64,000 bases of DNA. It comes from Coprococcus ammoniilyticus. Lineage in GTDB: Bacteria; Bacillota; Clostridia; Lachnospirales; Lachnospiraceae. Below, piece by piece: positions 35,203-45,123 of the stretch. The stretch is taken from assembly GCF_025567345.1 (NCBI RefSeq), contig NZ_JAOQJS010000001.1, positions 186,001 through 250,000 on the forward strand, in the 5' to 3' direction. Each line of letters begins with the position of its first letter. Positions within the stretch are counted from its first letter, which is position 1. A program made the position numbers and the translations under genes. A model generated the notes under the pieces. It saw nothing but the letters and a program-made list of their open reading frames with translations. It did no database searches and was not told the DNA's origin.

Positions 35203-35955
35203 TTACATCTCCGGGTTCATTGCTGCTTTCAAGAAATCAATATACCGGTTCATGAGATCATTTCCACAGAATAATGTAATAGCCAGACCTACGCTTAAGA
35301 AAGGGCCAAATGCAAAATGGTCGTTTTTGCCATGGCTTCTGCGAACCAGACAGATCACGCCATAGATTCCGCCAAGGATCAGTCCGATAAAGAAACCAAC
35401 TACTGTTGCTTTCCAGCCAAGCAAGAAGCCGGCAGCAAACATCAGCTTGATATCTCCGCCGCCAAAGCCTTCCGGAATAATAAGAACGATCAGATATAAC
35501 GGAAGACTGATACAGATCATACCAATCAGTCTGGATACGATCGTAACCCCATCCATTGCAAGGAACTCAGACCCCGGAGCTGCATCGGACACGAACTGAA
35601 GGATCAGAGATACCACACCCATCACAAAAATAATGATATTCAGTATAAACGGGATCTCCATGGTATCCATATCTATAAAGGTCACTACCGTAAGAACCGC
35701 CAGAAACAGGAAATAAATAATCCCCTGTAACCCCATTCCGAAAAATCCGGTAAATAAAACTGCTGCCAGACCACCAAATATAATGATCCCTGCATTTCTG
35801 AACTTTCCCGGTTCATGCAGCCGCTCTAACTGCTGTTTCTCCGGTATCCGGTAGATCACCTTTGTCAGCAGATAGAAGATCACCATACCTGCAATAAAAA
35901 ATCCAAGGCAGGCTGCCACCCTGCCAACTGTTCCTGATATCTCCAACCACGTCAT
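35203..35955 (-). CDS. A24-family prepilin peptidase, short form
   Basis: A 250-residue membrane aspartyl protease with about seven helices. The two catalytic Asp sites are visible: VTFIDMDTMEIP and the GxGD-type motif GFGGGDIKLM. The N-terminal methyltransferase part with its CxxC pairs, present in full PilD, is missing; an N-terminal helix and a basic loop (RIPEKQQLERLHEPG) take its place. Such short peptidases cleave type IV pilin or pseudopilin leaders. It lies downstream of rsmI and far from the pilin-like gene at 8541-9050, a plausible substrate. AAAGGGG precedes the ATG. Confidence 0.85.
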   Translation of the reverse strand: MTWLEISGTVGRVAACLGFFIAGMVIFYLLTKVIYRIPEKQQLERLHEPGKFRNAGIIIFGGLAAVLFTGFFGMGLQGIIYFLFLAVLTVVTFIDMDTMEIPFILNIIIFVMGVVSLILQFVSDAAPGSEFLAMDGVTIVSRLIGMICISLPLYLIVLIIPEGFGGGDIKLMFAAGFLLGWKATVVGFFIGLILGGIYGVICLVRRSHGKNDHFAFGPFLSVGLAITLFCGNDLMNRYIDFLKAAMNPEM

Positions 35956-36058
35956 ATGCTTATACCCCTTTCACCTTTCATCTGTTTATAATTGCCTGCA
36001 AATCACCATTTTTAACTCACATGATTCATTCCGGCATGAACTTTACAACTATTTATTT

Positions 36059-36898
36059 CTATCGCATTACCACATTATATACTTCACGCTTTGGAACGCC
36101 ACGGTCTGCTGCCGCCTGTTTGATCGCATCCTTCTTCGTCATGCCCTGTTTCTCATACATGGCAACATGTTCTTCTATCGTCATCGAAAGAAATTCCTGC
36201 TGCTTTTCTGCTTTTGCCGCAGCCACATCCATGCCCTCGATCACCATCACATATTCACCTCTCGGCTCATGCTCTGCATAATAGGCGATCGCTTCCGACA
36301 ACAGAAACTGTTCGATTGTTTCATGCCGCTTCGTAAGTTCCCGGCAAAGTGTGATCCTGCGGTCGCCAAGTGTATTAAATAATTCCGCAAGTGTCTTCTG
36401 CAGCCGGTGTGGTGCTTCATAGATCACCATCGTTCTGGTCTCATCCTTTAATCCTGCAAGAACCTCTGCCTTTTCTTTCTTGTCCTGTGGCAGAAATGCT
36501 TCAAATGTAAACCGTCTGGTCGGCAATCCCGATGAGATCAGCGCCGTGATACAGGCGCATGCCCCCGGTACAGCTGTTACGGTTACTCCTGCTGCAAGTG
36601 CCTGCCGTACCAGCTCCTCGCCCGGATCCGAGATACCCGGCGTTCCTGCATCGGTTATAACAGCAATATTTGTTCCTGCAAGAAGCTTGTCCACCAGAAC
36701 CTTCGCCTTATCATATTTATTAAATTCATGGTAACTGGTCATTGGCGTTTTAATCTCAAAATGGTTTAACAGCTTGATACTGTTTCTCGTATCCTCTGCT
36801 GCGATCAGATCCACCTCGGACAGTGTACGCACCGCCCGGAATGTCATATCCTCGAGATTCCCGATCGGTGTAGCGACCAGATATAATATACCCGCCAT
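36059..36898 (-). CDS. rsmI: 16S rRNA 2'-O-methyltransferase RsmI
   Basis: A 279-residue SAM-dependent enzyme that methylates the ribose of C1402 in 16S rRNA. Family motifs are LYLVATPIGNLEDMTFRA at the start, AAEDTRN, the SAM loop DAGTPGISDPGE, and YEAPHRL. The C-terminal region (MTKKDAIKQAAADRGVPKREVY) is the usual small helical domain. AGGAG lies seven bases before the ATG at 36898. It follows the trmN6-like gene by 24 bases in the holB-ricT operon, the standard Firmicutes order. Confidence 0.97.
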   Translation of the reverse strand: MAGILYLVATPIGNLEDMTFRAVRTLSEVDLIAAEDTRNSIKLLNHFEIKTPMTSYHEFNKYDKAKVLVDKLLAGTNIAVITDAGTPGISDPGEELVRQALAAGVTVTAVPGACACITALISSGLPTRRFTFEAFLPQDKKEKAEVLAGLKDETRTMVIYEAPHRLQKTLAELFNTLGDRRITLCRELTKRHETIEQFLLSEAIAYYAEHEPRGEYVMVIEGMDVAAAKAEKQQEFLSMTIEEHVAMYEKQGMTKKDAIKQAAADRGVPKREVYNVVMR

Positions 36899-36922
36899 GT
36901 AGATTCTCCTGTTCTGTCTGTT

Positions 36923-37678
36923 TTATTTCTTTGCTTCTCCTTCATACGTGGCAAGAAGCTGTTCCGTGTAAACGCCCGGTTCTTTATAGACGATCAGCGG
37001 CGGCTCGATCTTGATTCTGGAATTACCGCCCTTTACGCCCTCTACGATCACCATATTCGGTTCTTTATCAATATATGGATGAATGAGCTGCATCCGCTTC
37101 GGTTCCAATCCATTTGCAAGCAGCCCTTCAAAGATCTCCGCCAGCCGGAATGGTTTGTGTATCATATAGAAACTGCCGCCCGGCTTCAGCAGATATGCTG
37201 CTGCTTCGATCACATCCGAAAGCGTCACGCAGATTTCATGTCTGGCAATATTCTTCGGTTCATCCGGATTCGTCAGTCCATGATTTCCGCTGATATATGG
37301 AGGATTCGATGTCACGATATCAAAAAAGGCCTTCCTGTAATTACAGGAGACCTCTCTGATATCTCCATGATCGATTCGAACCTTCTGTTCCAGATCATTT
37401 AATCGGACACTTCTTCCAGCCATCTCTGCACAGGCATCCTGAATCTCCAGACCGATAAATTGGCAGGTGCCGTCAGACGGCTCTTTTGCCGCCAGCAGGA
37501 TCGGTATCACACCGGTTCCTGTTCCCAGATCCATGTACATGCCATCCCGTCTGTGCTTTACAAAATTTGCAAGCAGCACCGCATCCATACCAAAGCAGAA
37601 CATATTCGGATTCTGTATGATCTGATGTCCCTTGCATTGCAGATCATCGATTCGTTCATCAGGGAGAAGATCAATCAT
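36923..37678 (-). CDS. tRNA (adenine-N6)-methyltransferase, TrmN6/YabB-like
   Basis: A 251-residue Rossmann-fold methyltransferase of the YfiC/TrmN6 group that modifies A37 of tRNA-Val. The SAM site is MDLGTGTGVIPILLA and the catalytic motif is SNPPYIS, typical for amino-group N-methylation. It overlaps the ricT gene by eight bases; the ATG at 37678 is used (the frame opens one codon earlier at TTG). It sits between ricT and rsmI, as its homologue yabB does in Bacillus. The exact tRNA target in this organism is inferred. Confidence 0.88.
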   Translation of the reverse strand: MIDLLPDERIDDLQCKGHQIIQNPNMFCFGMDAVLLANFVKHRRDGMYMDLGTGTGVIPILLAAKEPSDGTCQFIGLEIQDACAEMAGRSVRLNDLEQKVRIDHGDIREVSCNYRKAFFDIVTSNPPYISGNHGLTNPDEPKNIARHEICVTLSDVIEAAAYLLKPGGSFYMIHKPFRLAEIFEGLLANGLEPKRMQLIHPYIDKEPNMVIVEGVKGGNSRIKIEPPLIVYKEPGVYTEQLLATYEGEAKK

Positions 37679-38579
37679 CAAACTTGGATTTCCCTCCCTT
37701 ATCTTCCAGTGCTTCCAATGCCTTATATTCTTCGTCGCTGATACGCTCTGTACTTCTGCGTTTCTTCGGCTTGAATTTTAATTCACTGACCGGATATTCC
37801 ATAACCTCTTTATTGTCATCCTTATCCGTAACAACAATCCTTACCTTCTGGCGAAGAACGCTTACAGATAAGACTTCACCTTTGTTTCCATCTGTTGTAC
37901 GGACAAAATCGCCAACATTTGGAAGTTTTTCATTCAAATATTCATATGTGTCCTGTTCATGCTTCAGGCAGCACATTAGTCTGCCGCACACACCGGATAT
38001 CTTTGTCGGATTCAGAGACAGATTCTGTTCCTTTGCCATCTTGATCGATACCGGAACAAATTCCGAAAGATGCTTATGGCAACACAGTTCCCTGCCGCAG
38101 ATACCGATACCGCCGACCATCTTGGTCTCATCACGGACACCGATCTGCCGGAGCTCGATCCTGGTCTTGAATACAGATGCCAGATCCTTTACCAGCTCAC
38201 GGAAATCAATTCTTCCATCTGCTGTAAAATAAAACAGCACCTTGTTATTATCAAATGTATACTCCGCCTCGATCAGCTTCATATCAAGCTTATGCTTTGC
38301 GATCTTTTCTTTACAGATCACAAATGCTTTTTTGCTCTTTTCCTTGTTATCTTCATTTTTCTTCTTATCTTCATCTGTAGCTACTCTTATGATGGTCTTT
38401 AAAGTAGATACGATCTTGCCATCGTCTATATTTCTCTTTCCCAGAACCACTTTGCCGAATTCAACGCCACGGGCAGTCTCCACGATAACAAACTGTCCAC
38501 ATTCTACATCATGATCTCCCGGTGAGAAGAAATAAATCTTGCCGTTCGGTCTGAACCGGACTCCTATGATCTCTTTCAT
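37671..38579 (-). CDS. ricT: RicT/PSP1-domain regulatory iron-sulfur protein (YaaT)
   Basis: A 302-residue PSP1 C-terminal domain protein. Conserved cysteines lie in GICGRELCCHKHL and SGVCGRLMCCLKHEQDTYE, as in RicT, which joins the RicAFT complex binding iron-sulfur clusters and stimulating RNase Y-dependent mRNA processing. The N-terminal part (GVRFRPNGKIYFFSPG) and the Lys-rich C-terminus are as expected. It starts within the stop of holB (TAATG) and overlaps the next gene, so the operon is tightly coupled. Its function in this organism is by homology. Confidence 0.93.
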   Translation of the reverse strand: MKEIIGVRFRPNGKIYFFSPGDHDVECGQFVIVETARGVEFGKVVLGKRNIDDGKIVSTLKTIIRVATDEDKKKNEDNKEKSKKAFVICKEKIAKHKLDMKLIEAEYTFDNNKVLFYFTADGRIDFRELVKDLASVFKTRIELRQIGVRDETKMVGGIGICGRELCCHKHLSEFVPVSIKMAKEQNLSLNPTKISGVCGRLMCCLKHEQDTYEYLNEKLPNVGDFVRTTDGNKGEVLSVSVLRQKVRIVVTDKDDNKEVMEYPVSELKFKPKKRRSTERISDEEYKALEALEDKGGKSKFDD

Positions 38580-39571
38580 TATTTATTCTCCTTTATAGTC
38601 AGAAGCATAAGTTCCATAGCCACATCAAAATTAACATTTGCTTCCAGACGGATCTTCGCCTTATCCATCGCCTTTAAAACATTCTCGATACCCTCATAGG
38701 AAATGTGAGCTGACTGTTTGCGGATATCTGTATAATATTCCTTAAACATCAGTCGTCCGGCATTTCCTGTGATCTTTAACATCAGGATGTCACGATACCA
38801 CATCATCATCAGATCAATATAATCACTGATCTTCAGCTTATGATGGTTCATATTCTTGATCGCAAATATAATATCATCGACTGTCATATCCGGGATCCTG
38901 CGGAGAATGCCTGTTACATCCTCTATGATCTCTTTATATTCTTCACTGGTCGCAAGCCGGATCGCCTTACCCAGATTTCCCTGTGCAAAGTCCATACAGA
39001 AATCTGCTTTTTCCTTTGGAAGCTTCAGCTCATTCATCAGGTAATCCAGTACATCCCGCTCTCTGACAGGCTTGATATTCAGTACGATACATCTGGAAAT
39101 GATCGTCGGAAGGATCTTGTCAATATTGCTGGTCAGCAGGAAAATGATCGCATACTCCGGTGGCTCCTCGATTGTCTTGAGCAGAGCATTCTGTGCATTT
39201 GCATTTAAAAGTTGTGCATCGTCGATCACATAGATCTTGTACCGGCTGCTATACGGTTTGATCGTTATATCTTTATTTACCTGATCACGAATCTCCTCTA
39301 CCGAGATCACATTTGGCTTGTCATGTGTGACCCATGTAACATCCGGCTGATTATCCGTATCCATCTGCTTGCATGATTTGCACTTGCAGCATGGTTCCGT
39401 TCCGCCTTCTTCACACTCCAGAGTCTTGATTATGGCACGCGTCAGAGTCTTCTTTCCGCTGCCTTCTTCTCCATTTATGATATAGCCCTGGGATACCTTT
39501 CCCATCTCTATACTTCTCTTAAAATGCTGGATTATATCCTCATGTCCGATAATTTCAGAAAATTCTATCAT
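38579..39571 (-). CDS. holB: DNA polymerase III delta' subunit
   Basis: A 330-residue AAA+ clamp-loader subunit. The P-loop-like region is NGEEGSGKKTL, a zinc finger of four cysteines follows (CEEGG, CCKCKSC), then the DEAD-like DDAQLLN and the sensor LLTSNIDKILPTIISRC. It helps load the sliding clamp during DNA replication. AGGAG lies six bases before the ATG at 39571. It lies between tmk and ricT, the classical Firmicutes order. Confidence 0.95.
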   Translation of the reverse strand: MIEFSEIIGHEDIIQHFKRSIEMGKVSQGYIINGEEGSGKKTLTRAIIKTLECEEGGTEPCCKCKSCKQMDTDNQPDVTWVTHDKPNVISVEEIRDQVNKDITIKPYSSRYKIYVIDDAQLLNANAQNALLKTIEEPPEYAIIFLLTSNIDKILPTIISRCIVLNIKPVRERDVLDYLMNELKLPKEKADFCMDFAQGNLGKAIRLATSEEYKEIIEDVTGILRRIPDMTVDDIIFAIKNMNHHKLKISDYIDLMMMWYRDILMLKITGNAGRLMFKEYYTDIRKQSAHISYEGIENVLKAMDKAKIRLEANVNFDVAMELMLLTIKENK

Positions 39572-39590
39572 GCTATTCTCCTTGCTTATG

Positions 39591-40217
39591 CTATGGTCTT
39601 GCCAGCCATTTTTCTACATACGAAGTTATTATATCATGTATTGCCTCTTTTGGCAAAGCTGCATCGACTTTTACGATACGATCGGGATTCATTTCTGCAA
39701 GACTTCTATAGCCCTCAACAACCTTCTTATGGAAGTCCAGACTTTCCTGTTCCATACGGTCAAGCTCTGCCTGATTTTTCTTTCTGGCAATACCGACTTC
39801 TGCATCCAGGTCCATTAAAAATGTCATATCCGGCAGGATGCCCTGCAAGGCAAATTCATTTACTTTATAAACGGTATCAATTCCAAGTCCCCGTCCGATT
39901 CCCTGATATACGGCTGATGAATCCACAAAACGGTCTGCGATAACTGCTTTGCCTGCAGATAATGCCGGCTTGATATTCTCCTTTACAAGCTGTGCTCTCG
40001 CTGCTGCATATAATAACAGCTCTGTCATATATCCCATCTCTGTAAAATCTTTATTCAAAATGACCTCACGGATTGCTTCACTGACAGCATTTCCGCCCGG
40101 ATCTCTGGTGATAAGTACATCATATCCCTTTTTATTCAGATAATCCTTTAACAGTTCGATCTGTGTTGTCTTACCGGCTCCGTCCGGACCTTCCATCGTT
40201 ATAAATATTCCCTGCAT
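39591..40217 (-). CDS. tmk: Thymidylate kinase
   Basis: A 208-residue kinase that phosphorylates dTMP to dTDP. The P-loop is EGPDGAGKTTQ, the DRX-type motif is ADRFVDSSAVYQG, and the lid region carries QAELDRMEQESLDFHKKV. The motif TRDPGG stands where TREPGG is usual. The start is at 40217, about 10 bases after AAAGGAG; an ATG three codons earlier touches the ribosome site and is unlikely. Upstream is the Orn/Lys/Arg decarboxylase gene, downstream holB. Confidence 0.95.
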   Translation of the reverse strand: MQGIFITMEGPDGAGKTTQIELLKDYLNKKGYDVLITRDPGGNAVSEAIREVILNKDFTEMGYMTELLLYAAARAQLVKENIKPALSAGKAVIADRFVDSSAVYQGIGRGLGIDTVYKVNEFALQGILPDMTFLMDLDAEVGIARKKNQAELDRMEQESLDFHKKVVEGYRSLAEMNPDRIVKVDAALPKEAIHDIITSYVEKWLARP

Positions 40218-40299
40218 ATATTCCATGCTCCTTTATGTGTTTAATCATATTTGTAAATGAATGATCGTCATCTAAACACCTGAACTTTTGATGTTTCCT

Positions 40300-41922
40300 T
40301 TACCGCACAGGTTCTGTAACCGGAATATAGATCCCATCCGTCTGATATTCGACTCCGATCATATTCAGACCGGTTTCCACCATCTGCGTAATATCCCGGA
40401 TCACCTGCCCGTCGATCTTCTCGCCCGGTGTTATAACTGCAATTCCAGGTGGATATGCATATACATAATCTGCCGCTATGCTTCCTTCCGCCTCTGCCAG
40501 CTTCTCTCCGCTGCTATCCAGTCTCCACGCTGCTCCCGGCGTCATAACCTGCTCCGGCAGATGAAACCCTGTACTACATAAAACGGCATTCTCCATATCC
40601 GGTAGCACCGACATGGAATCTGCATGGTTCATCTGATCTGCATTTCTTCCTGCTTTATCCGCTGCTTCTGTCAGCTCCGAATCTATATGTTTCAATATCT
40701 CATAGAGATGCTCAAATGCCTTTTTCTTATCTGCAAATGAGGTCATCAGGATCACATGATGCGTTCCTGCCATCTCAACCACCTGCTGATATTCCGCCGC
40801 TAATACATGCGCAAGCCACGGTCCTGTAGCCGGAATGTCGTTCCGGCTGTCCGTTCCCGGTTCTGCCGGGTGCACACCTGATACAGTAAATACAAGCTTA
40901 CCTTTATCATAAGCATAACATGTCTGCTTCGGTTGTAACAGTCTGATATGCCTCAGTTCCTTACATTTTTTTCGAAAATGCTTTAGTCGTTTTCTATATG
41001 CATCAAATACTTCCGGATGATTCCCCGCATATACGACTGCTTTCTCCATGCTCTGTGTGAACAGATAAGAGGGTGATGATGTCTGAAAAATATGCAAATA
41101 CCGCTCCACCTTCGGAACCAGCTCCTTTCGGTTCACATGAAGAAGTGCTGTCTGTGTCAGTGAAGGAAGCGTCTTATGTGTACTCTGTATGACCAGATCT
41201 GCTCCTGCTGCGACCGCTGACAGATTTCGTTTCGGCATAAACGGGAGATGTGCTCCATGTGCCTCATCTACGATCAATGGAATATTATATGGCTCAAGCA
41301 CATTTTTAATCCCACAGATATCTGATATCACGCCCTCGTACGTTGGGGATGTGATAACAACCACAGCCGGCAGCCTGTCCGTTTTTTTTAGTTCATTTAA
41401 TGCCTGTTCCATCTGTTCCGGTGTGATATCTGCAAATATATCCGTTCCCGGCAGCAACTCCGGTACGACATATTCCGGCTTCAGATTCAGAAGACTGACT
41501 GCATGGCAAACCGATTTGTGACAATTCCGTCCCATCAACACAGATGCCCCCTCCGGTGCACAGGCATACAGGGCTGTCAGGATGCCTCCGGTGGCTCCAT
41601 TTACCATCATATAGGTTTTCTCCGTACCATAAAACCGCTGCATCTGCTCCAGACTGTCCTTCATGAACAGCTCCGGTTCATGAAGATCGTCCAGCCCTTC
41701 TGCTTCCGTAAAATCCCGGAGAAACATATTTTCCCAGAAATCATCTTTAAATACATCCTGCCTTTTATGTCCCGGCATATGCCATGGGTAATAATCCCCT
41801 TTCCTGTATCTGTCCAGATATTGATTAATATATTCTTTCAAGCTGATCTCTCCTGTTCTATAAGAAGAAAGACCGGAGAATCTTATCTGCAAAAAATCCC
41901 TGTTCTCTGCAAATAAAACCAT
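40300..41922 (-). CDS. Orn/Lys/Arg decarboxylase family PLP enzyme
   Basis: A 540-residue fold-type I decarboxylase of the short, cytosolic YaaO/SpeA-like kind. The entry motif is YPWHMPGHKRQ, PLP-stacking residues lie in GATGGIL, the Asp is in IVDEAHGAHL, and the Schiff-base Lys is in QSTHKTLPSLTQ. It would make a polyamine precursor (cadaverine, putrescine or agmatine); which one is unclear. I start at 41922 because GGAG is five bases before it; an ATG at 41940 has only a weak site. This enzyme commonly precedes tmk in Firmicutes, as here. Confidence 0.9.
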   Translation of the reverse strand: MVLFAENRDFLQIRFSGLSSYRTGEISLKEYINQYLDRYRKGDYYPWHMPGHKRQDVFKDDFWENMFLRDFTEAEGLDDLHEPELFMKDSLEQMQRFYGTEKTYMMVNGATGGILTALYACAPEGASVLMGRNCHKSVCHAVSLLNLKPEYVVPELLPGTDIFADITPEQMEQALNELKKTDRLPAVVVITSPTYEGVISDICGIKNVLEPYNIPLIVDEAHGAHLPFMPKRNLSAVAAGADLVIQSTHKTLPSLTQTALLHVNRKELVPKVERYLHIFQTSSPSYLFTQSMEKAVVYAGNHPEVFDAYRKRLKHFRKKCKELRHIRLLQPKQTCYAYDKGKLVFTVSGVHPAEPGTDSRNDIPATGPWLAHVLAAEYQQVVEMAGTHHVILMTSFADKKKAFEHLYEILKHIDSELTEAADKAGRNADQMNHADSMSVLPDMENAVLCSTGFHLPEQVMTPGAAWRLDSSGEKLAEAEGSIAADYVYAYPPGIAVITPGEKIDGQVIRDITQMVETGLNMIGVEYQTDGIYIPVTEPVR

Positions 41923-41942
41923 CCAGTCTCCATCCTTCATCT

Positions 41943-42710
41943 TTAGCTGCCAATTATATTATGTATCATTTCCAGCTGACTGCGAAGTGCTTCTACATCG
42001 ATCTGCCCCGGTGCAGAAGGGATTCCCGCAGTTGCGAATGAGATACAATTTCCGTACATTTCTCCGGTCGTTCTTGTGGATACGCCAAGCTCACCCATCG
42101 AAATAACGATCAATGGTGTCTGATTTCCAGATTCCTGAAGCTCCTTTGCAGCCTGCATCATATCAACAACCTGCGAGCCATCTTCCGGCATCATTGCAAT
42201 CTTTGCAATATCTGTTCCGGTATTGATCATATCTTTAAACCGGTTTACGATCTGCTCCATCGGTAGCGTAGTCTTAAAATCATGATTCGATACAATAACC
42301 TTTACGCCATGTGCATGTGCTGTCTCGATCACTTCCGTCACGAATGGAATATCATAGAAATATTCTACATCGATCAGATCCGCATATCCGCTTTTGATCA
42401 CATGCAGAAGCATTTCCCGGTACTGATCCGGTGTAATATCATGACTGCCGCCTTCACTTCTGGTACGAAATGTGAAAATGATCGGGAACTCAGATAACTT
42501 ATCCTGAATCTTTTCCAGCGTCTTTGTTAATATATCCATATCCAGACAGTCCTCAAAGCAGTCTGCCCGGAATTCTACCAGATCTGTCTTAGATCTTTTG
42601 ATCGTACGGATCTGCGCATCTACATCATAGTCTGTCGGTGCAACCATCGGTACGCAGATCTTAGTTGCACCCTCACCGATCCTTACCCTTTTCACTTCTA
42701 CTACATTCAT
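41943..42710 (-). CDS. aroD: Type I 3-dehydroquinate dehydratase
   Basis: A 255-residue barrel enzyme of the shikimate pathway that dehydrates 3-dehydroquinate through a Schiff base. Motifs are VEFRADCFED (substrate Glu and Arg), VSNHDFKTT (catalytic His), DIAKIAMMP (Schiff-base Lys) and the late SAPGQID. GGGAG lies 10 bases before the ATG. No other shikimate gene lies next to it; trpF at 55290-55898 is the only other aromatic-pathway gene in the window. Confidence 0.95.
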   Translation of the reverse strand: MNVVEVKRVRIGEGATKICVPMVAPTDYDVDAQIRTIKRSKTDLVEFRADCFEDCLDMDILTKTLEKIQDKLSEFPIIFTFRTRSEGGSHDITPDQYREMLLHVIKSGYADLIDVEYFYDIPFVTEVIETAHAHGVKVIVSNHDFKTTLPMEQIVNRFKDMINTGTDIAKIAMMPEDGSQVVDMMQAAKELQESGNQTPLIVISMGELGVSTRTTGEMYGNCISFATAGIPSAPGQIDVEALRSQLEMIHNIIGS

Positions 42711-42742
42711 ATTATCTGTGCTCCCGGAATTCTTTTCTCCTG

Positions 42743-45046
42743 CTATTTCTGTATATCAATGACCTGATCATTTACAAGCTCATCTGCTATGGCTGTTATA
42801 TCTGCCTTTACTTCTTCGCCTTCTCCGTCTGCCCATACATTGACATTTACAACCAGGTAATCCTTGTCGTTGACAGGATAGAAGTAATAATAATCACGGG
42901 TATTTGTTCCGTAAACTTCTGAATTTATTACATAGCAGTCCAGCGTCTGGCCATTTGCACCTGTAACCTGCTCCATCTTCTCATCAACTACTTTGCCATC
43001 TTCTCCAAGATAATCAAAATATGCTTTAAAGTTCTCGCATTCTTTTTCTTTATCACAATCCGGTGTCAGTGTGTAGTATACATTGTACTTATCATTGTAA
43101 ATATCAACTTCAGAATCATCTGCATATCCACGGTCATAGCCGGACGGATCCTTGATCGCGATCGTATAGCTGTTGCCTGACATCTTGATGCCGGAATAGT
43201 CCTGATCATCAATATCAGCACTGTCTACGACCATCTCAGAATCATCCTCAATGTCTGAGATATCTCCAAGATCAATATCAGAAGATGTCAGATCTCCAAG
43301 ACTGATATCATCCTTTATATCTGCTGATGAACCAAGTGCCTTTTTCCATGCAGATACGATCTTTTCCAGATTGTCTGTGTTCATATTATTCTGCATGTAA
43401 TCATCTGTCATTTCTGTATAATCGATCACATTCTTGGAAGAATCCGGTGCCTTAATCTCAGCACCAAGATCACCTAATTTAATCTCACCGCTCAGATCTG
43501 CATATACGGTAGAATCACCGTTTGTTACCTTCAGGGAATCTATAGCAACTGTATAGGACTTTCCTTTGTTGATGTCCTTCAGGCTTCCTGTCAGATCATA
43601 AGCAAATACAGGCTGTTCTGCTGCAGAAACTGTCATATGGCTCTCAAATGCATTTGTTGATTTTACAAATGAACTGTTCTGTGTAAGAGTTGCGGTCGTT
43701 TCTCCATTTACAACAACTGTCTCTTCCAGCTTCTTTGTATATGAACCCTTGCCATTCTCACTCTTGTCACTGATCGTAACAGATGCAAGTTCTTCTTCAT
43801 CCTTTGTAACAGAAAGCACTGCATAGATATCATCAGCCGGACTGTCTGTACCCATAAAGTCAACTGCCAGTGAAGCCTCCGCATTAAGTACAGTAAACTT
43901 GTAATCCATACCCAGTTTAACAACTTCATTATGCTTTACATATACATTTAATACAAAATCTCTTGAGAACAGCATACCATAATAGGTTGGTACATAATTA
44001 AATATCTGTGCAAGATCTGATCTTGTTATGTCAGCAGACTCAAGCTGCTCATCTGTTATAAATTCAGATGCATATGCATTCAGATAATTGCATAATGCAG
44101 TAACATATGCCTTTACATCTGCAGTTGGGAGTGTAACTGTATACTGTTTACAGGAAACAGAATCTCCATTGTGGTTCTCTACTGTTACATTTCCGACCTT
44201 ATCAAAAGAAATTGCTTTCTTAAGCTTTTCATTTGCAGGAGTCATATATTTCTCATACAGCTCTTTCACTTTATTCTGTGTATCTGTATCAAGATCAGAT
44301 GTGTCAAGTGCATCCATCATAGATGCCAGATCCATTTTAAACACATCATTGTATAATTCCGGCAATTCAAAATAGATCACCCGGTCAACACAATACACAC
44401 TTGCGGATAATGCCTGATCTGCGATTGAAAGAGTACCATTCAGATTCATATTATATGAATTGTCACTCTGCTTCTCAAATGCACCATTCAGATCCAGATT
44501 AGATCCTGCGATACCATCCATCTGATAGATACTATTGACTGTCATATCGACATCAAAATCCATCTTGTCATCACTGAATTCTGAAATACCGGTTGCTTCC
44601 TCCACCGGAGATTTATCTACCGTATCAGTAATTGTTTTCTTGATCGAACTCTTGATCACTTCTTCCGGTGTTTTTCTTACAAGGAAGAATACAACAGCAA
44701 CAATTGCAGCAACTAATACCACTGCGATAAGTGAGATCAATGCGATCTTGCCGCCTTTTTTCTTCTTTGGTGCAGGAACCTGATATGGAACCTGATCTCC
44801 ATATGCATTCATTTCCGGCTGTACATAACCGCCATTGCCTGCATCTGCATTATAGTCTGCATAGCCACCCATATTCGGATCCGCATTATAACTGCCATAT
44901 GCATTTCCATTTGGATCTGCGTTGTAACCGCCATATGCATTCCCATTTGGATCTGCGTTGTAATTGGCATATTCCCCATTATTCGGAGCTGCCTGATAAC
45001 CGTCTGGATTTTCTGGAAATCCCTGATTCATATTATTTTCGTCCAT
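42743..45046 (-). CDS. Membrane-anchored extracellular protein with NADPNGNAYG repeats
   Basis: A 767-residue protein of unknown function. The first 90 residues are low-complexity and disordered: Asn/Tyr/Gly/Asp-rich with units like YNADPNGNAYG, probably cytoplasmic. After KKKKGGK comes one membrane helix (about 100-120, LISLIAVVLVAAIVAVVFFLV), then a long outer part with strands and repeated Asp/Ser/Thr. A central acidic stretch is rich in SDI and DIED, and the C-terminus holds a compact domain. It resembles a group of Lachnospiraceae membrane proteins without assigned roles. AAAGGAAAG precedes the ATG, and a good promoter lies at 45124-45152. Confidence 0.75.
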   Translation of the reverse strand: MDENNMNQGFPENPDGYQAAPNNGEYANYNADPNGNAYGGYNADPNGNAYGSYNADPNMGGYADYNADAGNGGYVQPEMNAYGDQVPYQVPAPKKKKGGKIALISLIAVVLVAAIVAVVFFLVRKTPEEVIKSSIKKTITDTVDKSPVEEATGISEFSDDKMDFDVDMTVNSIYQMDGIAGSNLDLNGAFEKQSDNSYNMNLNGTLSIADQALSASVYCVDRVIYFELPELYNDVFKMDLASMMDALDTSDLDTDTQNKVKELYEKYMTPANEKLKKAISFDKVGNVTVENHNGDSVSCKQYTVTLPTADVKAYVTALCNYLNAYASEFITDEQLESADITRSDLAQIFNYVPTYYGMLFSRDFVLNVYVKHNEVVKLGMDYKFTVLNAEASLAVDFMGTDSPADDIYAVLSVTKDEEELASVTISDKSENGKGSYTKKLEETVVVNGETTATLTQNSSFVKSTNAFESHMTVSAAEQPVFAYDLTGSLKDINKGKSYTVAIDSLKVTNGDSTVYADLSGEIKLGDLGAEIKAPDSSKNVIDYTEMTDDYMQNNMNTDNLEKIVSAWKKALGSSADIKDDISLGDLTSSDIDLGDISDIEDDSEMVVDSADIDDQDYSGIKMSGNSYTIAIKDPSGYDRGYADDSEVDIYNDKYNVYYTLTPDCDKEKECENFKAYFDYLGEDGKVVDEKMEQVTGANGQTLDCYVINSEVYGTNTRDYYYFYPVNDKDYLVVNVNVWADGEGEEVKADITAIADELVNDQVIDIQK

Positions 45047-45123
45047 TTGTCTTTCCTTTCATAATAAATATGTTACAGAAATCAGCTTTCTGTTTATATT
45101 TGCCTTAAGCCCTGACAAATCTT

